In this document: one piece after another, positions 5,052-8,444 of the stretch
How positions within the stretch are numbered: position 1 is the first letter of the stretch
Layout of the letters: every line of letters starts with the position of its first letter
DNA from: Desulfobacteraceae bacterium
GTDB lineage: Bacteria > Desulfobacterota > Desulfobacteria > Desulfobacterales > Desulfobacteraceae
Length of the DNA: 8,444 nt
Assembly (NCBI GenBank): GCA_024225895.1
Contig: JAAEMC010000164.1
Coordinates: forward strand, 1-8,444
Direction: 5' to 3'
The notes under the pieces: model-generated
Told to the model about the DNA's origin: nothing
What the model saw: only the letters and a program-made list of their open reading frames with translations
The model's database searches: none
Translations under genes and position numbers: made by a program

Positions 5052-5564
5052 ATGAAATCATGCCGTAATACTAAGAAAATTGTTCCTGTTGTTTTTATTC
5101 TCCTGTTAGTGTTTTTAACGGCAGGCTGCCAGGGACTTGTACAAGGGACCAACTCTGCCCAGCCGCCCAAGCAGGAAGATCCTAAAACCCGTGAAACAAC
5201 CGCAGTCTATTATGATTTTGATGATGTCCTGGTTCCAAAACAGCTTTCGGTTGTAAAAGATCGGACAGTTGTGGTTTCAACGCCGGGATTTACTTCCGGG
5301 ATTGTCACACTCAAGGGCATGGTTGAAAGAACCTCTTTATTTAATTTTTTCAATGCCAATATGTTAAAAGACAATTGGAGCGTGGTCAGCCAGATAAAAT
5401 CTCCTGGTACCACCATTATGGTGTTTCAAAAAGCGACAAGGTGTGCTGTAATCACCATAAGGGACGAACAGTTTAATACCTATGTGGAAATCGGTGTCGC
5501 ACCGACCATGTCGGATGGAACTCAACAAAATTCAGGGTTTATGGAATCAACCATAGTCGAATGA
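5052..5564 (+). CDS. lipoprotein of unknown function preceding coaBC
   Basis: A 170-residue protein with a lipoprotein signal peptide: basic N-terminus, hydrophobic core (11-22) and lipobox LTAGC with the lipidated cysteine at C26. Gln at +2 does not indicate inner-membrane retention, so outer-membrane delivery is plausible. A flexible Pro/Gln/Lys-rich linker (about 30-48) leads into a compact mixed domain (YYDFDDVLVPKQL at 53-65 to EIGVAPT at 146-152). This resembles small lipoproteins found next to coaBC in other Desulfobacterota, from memory and not checked; I know no assigned function. The start has GAGGAGG 4 nt upstream. Its TGA overlaps the coaBC ATG (ATGA), so the two are translationally coupled. 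Any functional link to coenzyme A synthesis is speculative. Confidence 0.82.
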   Translation: MKSCRNTKKIVPVVFILLLVFLTAGCQGLVQGTNSAQPPKQEDPKTRETTAVYYDFDDVLVPKQLSVVKDRTVVVSTPGFTSGIVTLKGMVERTSLFNFFNANMLKDNWSVVSQIKSPGTTIMVFQKATRCAVITIRDEQFNTYVEIGVAPTMSDGTQQNSGFMESTIVE

Positions 5565-6775
5565 AAATATTAGAAAATACAAATATATTATTGGGTGTCA
5601 CCGGCGGGATCGCGGTTTATAAAGCAGTAGAGCTTTTGCGTTTGTTAAAGAAAGCCGGTGCCGATGTTCATGTGGTAATGACTGATGCGGCCCAAAAATT
5701 TGTGGGCCGGGTTACCTTTGAAGTCTTGAGTGAAAACCATGTCTTATGTGATTTGTTTGAAGATGCAGAATCCTCGGTCAAGCATATTGATCTTGCGACT
5801 GCGGCCGATGCTGTAGTCATTGCCCCTGCAACCGCCAATACTATTGGAAAGCTTGCCAATGGTATTGCAGATGATGCTTTTTCCACGACCATGATGGCGG
5901 TAACCTGTCCTGTGATGATCTGTCCTTCCATGAATACTGATATGTACCAGAACATACGGGTCCAGCGTAATCTGGATATCCTGGAACAGGACGGACTTCA
6001 TATCCTTGATCCGGATTCAGGCGTTCTTGCCTGCAAAACAGTGGGGGCAGGGCGGCTGCCCGAACCCTGGTTTATTGTTGATCAACTTGAAGAACTGATG
6101 ACCCCCAATGATCTGGCAGGTGAAAATATTCTGATATCGGCGGGCCCGACAATAGAGGCCATTGATCCGGTTCGCTTTATCTCAAACCATTCATCCGGTA
6201 AAATGGGATATGCCGTTGCCAGAGCTGCCAAAAGGCGGGGAGGCAATGTCACCCTGGTATCCGGTCCGGTCAATCTTGATGCACCGGTGGGGGTGGAAAA
6301 AGTGGATGTTGAATCCTGTGACCAGATGAAAAAAGAAATGCTGGAACATTTGAAAAACGCAGACATTATTATAAAGGTGGCTGCCGTGGCTGATTACAAG
6401 CCCAATGATCCTATGACCAGCAAAATTAAGAAAAAAGACACAAAGAAAAAAGATCTTTCCATTGCCTTGACCGAGAACCAGGATATTTTAAAGCTGATCG
6501 GCAAAAAGAAAACCAAAAAACAGTTTCTGGTCGGATTTGCTGCCGAGACAGATGATCTTGAGAAAAATGCCCTGATTAAAATGGAAAAAAAGAACCTGGA
6601 CATGATTGCTGCAAATATTGTGGGTGTTGAGGGCTCCGGTTTCAAGGCTGATACCAATAAGATGAAACTTTTTTTCAAAGACGGCTCGTTTAAAGATATT
6701 CCCCTCATGGATAAAAATGATGTGGCCGATCTTTTGCTGGACACCATTATTGAAAAAGCCGGAAAATCAAAATGA
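5561..6775 (+). CDS. coaBC: bifunctional phosphopantothenoylcysteine decarboxylase / phosphopantothenate-cysteine ligase
   Basis: A 404-residue cytoplasmic enzyme of coenzyme A synthesis. The C-terminal CoaB half joins cysteine to 4'-phosphopantothenate using CTP; the N-terminal CoaC half, an FMN flavoprotein, decarboxylates the product to 4'-phosphopantetheine. CoaC features: GVTGGIAVYKA (12-22), active-site His75 in KHIDLA, PATANT (89-94), PSMNTDMY (122-129), and the flap cysteine C158 in LACKTVGAGR. CoaB features: ISAGPTIEAIDPVRFISNHS (192-211), SSGKMGYAVA, AAVADYKP (274-281), KIKK (288-291, carrying the catalytic Lys region) and GFAAETD (325-331). Full length for the family with nothing missing. 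A lysine-rich stretch (288-297) follows the CoaB lysine. It is coupled to the upstream lipoprotein gene by a 4-nt overlap. Confidence 0.97.
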   Translation: MKILENTNILLGVTGGIAVYKAVELLRLLKKAGADVHVVMTDAAQKFVGRVTFEVLSENHVLCDLFEDAESSVKHIDLATAADAVVIAPATANTIGKLANGIADDAFSTTMMAVTCPVMICPSMNTDMYQNIRVQRNLDILEQDGLHILDPDSGVLACKTVGAGRLPEPWFIVDQLEELMTPNDLAGENILISAGPTIEAIDPVRFISNHSSGKMGYAVARAAKRRGGNVTLVSGPVNLDAPVGVEKVDVESCDQMKKEMLEHLKNADIIIKVAAVADYKPNDPMTSKIKKKDTKKKDLSIALTENQDILKLIGKKKTKKQFLVGFAAETDDLEKNALIKMEKKNLDMIAANIVGVEGSGFKADTNKMKLFFKDGSFKDIPLMDKNDVADLLLDTIIEKAGKSK

Positions 6776-6809
6776 GCAGGTTATGAATATTTCTGAAAAA
6801 ACACCATTT

Positions 6810-6895
6810 ATTGTAGGGGCGGACCTATGTGTCCGCCCGTTTAAGAGTTGGTACAATTGTTTAAACGGGCAGACACCCAGGTATGCCCCTGCAAT
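6810..6895. repeat. REP-like doublet palindrome, copy 3
   Basis: An 86-bp inverted repeat with 35-nt arms (6810-6844 and 6861-6895) that match at 29 of 35 positions, around a 16-nt loop. Each arm starts with the GTAG/GCAG-GGGC head. The left arm also folds alone (GGGCGGAC/GTCCGCCC). It shares the terminal units of copies 1 and 2, but the central part is different (CCCGTTTAA/TTAAACGGG), so it belongs to the same family but another subtype. It lies between coaBC and the UDG-like gene. Confidence 0.85.
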
Positions 6896-6910
6896 GATCA
6901 TAGTAAATTA

Positions 6911-6928
6911 AAAAGGCGCATACCTTTG
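6911..6928 (+). promoter_or_regulatory. ribosome binding site and TTG start chosen for the UDG-like gene
   Basis: AAAAGG (6911-6916) is followed 9 nt later by TTG (6926-6928). The frame has no ATG or GTG near the N-terminus: it is open back to 6845, but the upstream TTG codons (6848, 6857) lie inside the REP-like element and would translate repeat DNA. The 6926 TTG is therefore the best start, and it gives 182 residues. Confidence 0.5.
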
Positions 6929-7474
6929 GGGTCAGTTCGAAACGAAATCACCACAACAATCCAGGATCTTGTAGAATACCTCTCCTTTGAGCAAAAGAAG
7001 AACAGCCTCTGGTTTTCCCTTTCAAAAAGCAGTTCAGACCTGATGGACCAATGGGACAAACCTGTTGCATCAGCCAATTTTTTTTTTCAAGGCCCGGATC
7101 ATGCCAGGGTCTTTATTGTGGACAGTGAAGGCGTTTTTTATAAAGGAGAGGCTGGGCAGCTTTTAACAAAAATTCTTAAGGCCATGGGCCTTGGCCCGGA
7201 CCAGGTATTTATCTGCAATGCACCGGATAAAGATTCCATTGATTTGAAATTAAAGCAAATCAGCCCCCGGGTGGTTGTCTCTCTAGGGCAGACTGCCACA
7301 AAAATGCTGTTGAACGCTGAAAACGGTTTTGACAAGCTCCGGGGAAAATTCCATCCATATGGGTCAGCCAAGGTAATGCCTACATTTCATCCCTCCCGGT
7401 TAATAAAAGACCCAAGCCTGAAACGGGCAGTGTGGGAAGATATCAAAATGGTCATGGCATTTTTAAGGAGATAG
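6926..7474 (+). CDS. degenerate uracil-DNA glycosylase-superfamily protein
   Basis: This 182-residue protein resembles family 4/5 uracil-DNA glycosylases but is shortened. Retained parts, counted from the TTG start: GEAGQLLTKILKAMGL (74-89), equivalent to the family's GRAGQLL helix; PRVVVSLGQTATKMLL (114-129); the segment LRGKFHPYGS; and the C-terminal TFHPSRLIKDPS (153-164) with the uracil-binding HPS motif. Missing are the N-terminal CxxCPL cluster, the GEAPGxxED active-site loop (here only VDSEG at 65-69), and the CRPPxNRxP segment with its cysteines (here NAPDKDS). No 4Fe-4S cluster could form and glycosylase activity is doubtful. A T10 run (7078-7087) encodes Phe-Phe-Phe. It lies 3 bp from xerC and probably shares its mRNA. 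Confidence 0.72.
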   Translation: MGSVRNEITTTIQDLVEYLSFEQKKNSLWFSLSKSSSDLMDQWDKPVASANFFFQGPDHARVFIVDSEGVFYKGEAGQLLTKILKAMGLGPDQVFICNAPDKDSIDLKLKQISPRVVVSLGQTATKMLLNAENGFDKLRGKFHPYGSAKVMPTFHPSRLIKDPSLKRAVWEDIKMVMAFLRR

Positions 7475-7477
7475 GCC

Positions 7478-8386
7478 ATGATACTTGATCATTTTATTGA
7501 AGTTCTTCAGGCGGAAAAAGGATATTCGCAACATACCTGCAAAGCCTACCGGTCTGATATTGCCGCATTCATCCTGTTTTTCCTCAACCAGAATCAATTG
7601 ATTCAGGATCCTGATAGCGGGCTGGATCAAAAGCTTTTTTCAAAGCACCTTAAAGATATTGATAAAAATGCCGTTCGTACCTATATGGCGGATCTGGTAA
7701 GATCCGGGAAAAAGAAACGCTCTGTTGCAAGAAAACTTTCTGCTTTAAAATCTTTTTTCAACCATCTTGTGAAATCCGGCCATATAAAACTGAATCCCGC
7801 AGAGACCATTCCCTTTCCCAAACTGGAAAAAAGTATTCCTAAGTTTTTGAGCATTGATGATATATTCAGGCTTTTGGATTCCATTAAAAGACAAACATTG
7901 CTGGATAAAAGGAATTATGCCATGTTTGAAACCTTTTATTCAACCGGCATGCGGGTATCGGAAATCGCAGGGCTGAATATGGATGATGTTGACTTTAAAA
8001 ACCAAGTGATTAAAGTCTTTGGAAAAGGTTCAAAGGAACGGATTGTTCCTGCGGGCAAAAGAGCGCTGGATGCAATTGCTCATTACAGGGAAAAGGTTGA
8101 TAAAAAATTGACACCTGTTTTTTTAAATAAAAATCGCTCCAGGCTTTCAGCAAGGTCTATCCGCCGTATTTTAGATAAGATCGTGTCTGAATGCCGGTTG
8201 AGCGTTCCCATCTCCCCGCATACACTGCGTCATTCCTTTGCAACCCACATGCTGGACTCCGGGGCAGACTTAAGGGGAATTCAGGAAATATTAGGGCATG
8301 CAAGCCTTTCCACCACCCAGGTTTACACCCATGTCAGCATGGACAGGCTTATGAAGGTGTATGACAAGGCGCACCCGAGAAGTTAA
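7478..8386 (+). CDS. xerC: tyrosine recombinase XerC (chromosome dimer resolution)
   Basis: A complete 302-residue site-specific recombinase of the XerC/XerD family, which resolves chromosome dimers at dif near cell division. The N-terminal SAM-like DNA-binding domain covers about 1-105 (GYSQHTCKAYRSDI at 15-28). The catalytic domain has all six expected residues: Arg159 in STGMRVSEI, Lys183 in FGKGSKER, His248 and Arg251 in SPHTLRHSFATHML, His274 in LGHASLSTT, and nucleophile Tyr283 in QVYTHVS. AAGGAG lies 7 nt before the ATG. It follows the UDG-like gene by 3 bp, so co-transcription is likely. XerC is preferred over XerD from the neighbourhood (coaBC/UDG-like, as I recall from Desulfobacterota), but sequence inspection alone does not separate the paralogues. 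Nothing suggests an integrase of a mobile element. Confidence 0.9.
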   Translation: MILDHFIEVLQAEKGYSQHTCKAYRSDIAAFILFFLNQNQLIQDPDSGLDQKLFSKHLKDIDKNAVRTYMADLVRSGKKKRSVARKLSALKSFFNHLVKSGHIKLNPAETIPFPKLEKSIPKFLSIDDIFRLLDSIKRQTLLDKRNYAMFETFYSTGMRVSEIAGLNMDDVDFKNQVIKVFGKGSKERIVPAGKRALDAIAHYREKVDKKLTPVFLNKNRSRLSARSIRRILDKIVSECRLSVPISPHTLRHSFATHMLDSGADLRGIQEILGHASLSTTQVYTHVSMDRLMKVYDKAHPRS

Positions 8387-8444
8387 CCTTAAATTTGGTA
8401 AAAGAATCAGGGTAAACATTGGTAAAAACCAAACAGAGGCAAAA
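8387..8444 (+). other. short spacer ending in SD-like sequence of a gene beyond the window
   Basis: After the xerC stop, the 58 bp hold three GGTAAA motifs (8397, 8411, 8421) and end in AGAGG (8435-8439) plus CAAAA. This is a plausible SD placed so that a start codon would fall just past the edge. In related genomes hslV often follows xerC, but nothing of it is visible here. Confidence 0.3.

Noticed and set aside
4849..5061. Minus-strand 70-codon reading frame in the pilA-lipoprotein intergenic region
   Set aside because: It has no SD, its composition is that of AT-rich non-coding DNA, and it overlaps the candidate promoters and the lipoprotein start.
6394..6747. 117-codon minus-strand frame antisense to coaBC
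   Set aside because: It lies entirely within the well-supported coaBC gene, has Ser/Phe-rich composition expected from the antisense of Lys/Glu codons, and no SD.
7478..8386. Phage or integrative-element integrase
   Set aside because: Length, full XerC/D motif set and the housekeeping neighbourhood fit the Xer dimer-resolution recombinase; no tRNA attachment site or phage genes are nearby.
8395..8432. Three GGTAAA motifs and a TTGGT/ACCAA mini-hairpin after xerC
   Set aside because: Spacing is irregular (14 and 10 bp), the stem is only 5 bp and no T-run follows, so neither an iteron array nor a terminator is supported.

Overview
The window looks like chromosomal DNA of a Desulfobacterota (delta-proteobacterial) organism, most likely a Desulfobacterales-type sulfate reducer. 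This is an inference from moderately AT-rich DNA, a Geobacter/Myxococcus-style type IV pilin locus with a sigma-54 promoter, the coaBC / UDG-like / xerC gene order, and GTAG-headed REP-like palindromes. No rRNA, tRNA, CRISPR array or transposase gene is visible.

Left part (1-4787, genes on the minus strand). A sigma-54 promoter (4773-4787) drives pilA, a major type IV pilin. An intrinsic terminator separates pilA from a tightly coupled three-gene unit: an ABC ATPase, an ABC-2 type permease and a membrane-anchored helical-repeat protein, with TAATG stop/start overlaps at both junctions. This layout recalls the M. xanthus pilA-pilGHI region, whose ABC transporter is needed for pilus formation. 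Further along the same strand lie a small CopG/ribbon-helix-helix antitoxin-like gene without a visible toxin, bracketed by two near-identical REP-like elements, and then a FimT/GspH-type minor pseudopilin. Positions 1-298 are AT-rich and hold no gene that I can support.

Middle (4688-5051) is a 364-bp divergent intergenic region with the pilA promoter on one side and sigma-70-like candidate promoters for the rightward genes on the other.

Right part (5052-8444, plus strand). A lipoprotein of unknown function overlaps coaBC by 4 nt (ATGA). CoaBC makes 4'-phosphopantetheine for coenzyme A. A third REP-like element follows. Next comes a shortened uracil-DNA glycosylase-superfamily protein that has lost the GEAPG-type catalytic motif and the iron-sulfur cysteines, and then a complete XerC-type tyrosine recombinase. 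The window ends in a Shine-Dalgarno-like sequence, which suggests that another gene begins just beyond it.

The points most worth a second look are: the pilin's Geobacter-like N-terminal aromatic pattern joined to an Ala/Gly-rich globular domain; the terminator that abuts the ABC ATPase start codon and contains its only SD-like sequence; the REP-bracketed orphan antitoxin with a perfect inverted-repeat operator candidate; and the degenerate UDG homologue with a T10 tract, whose apparent reading frame begins inside a REP element.
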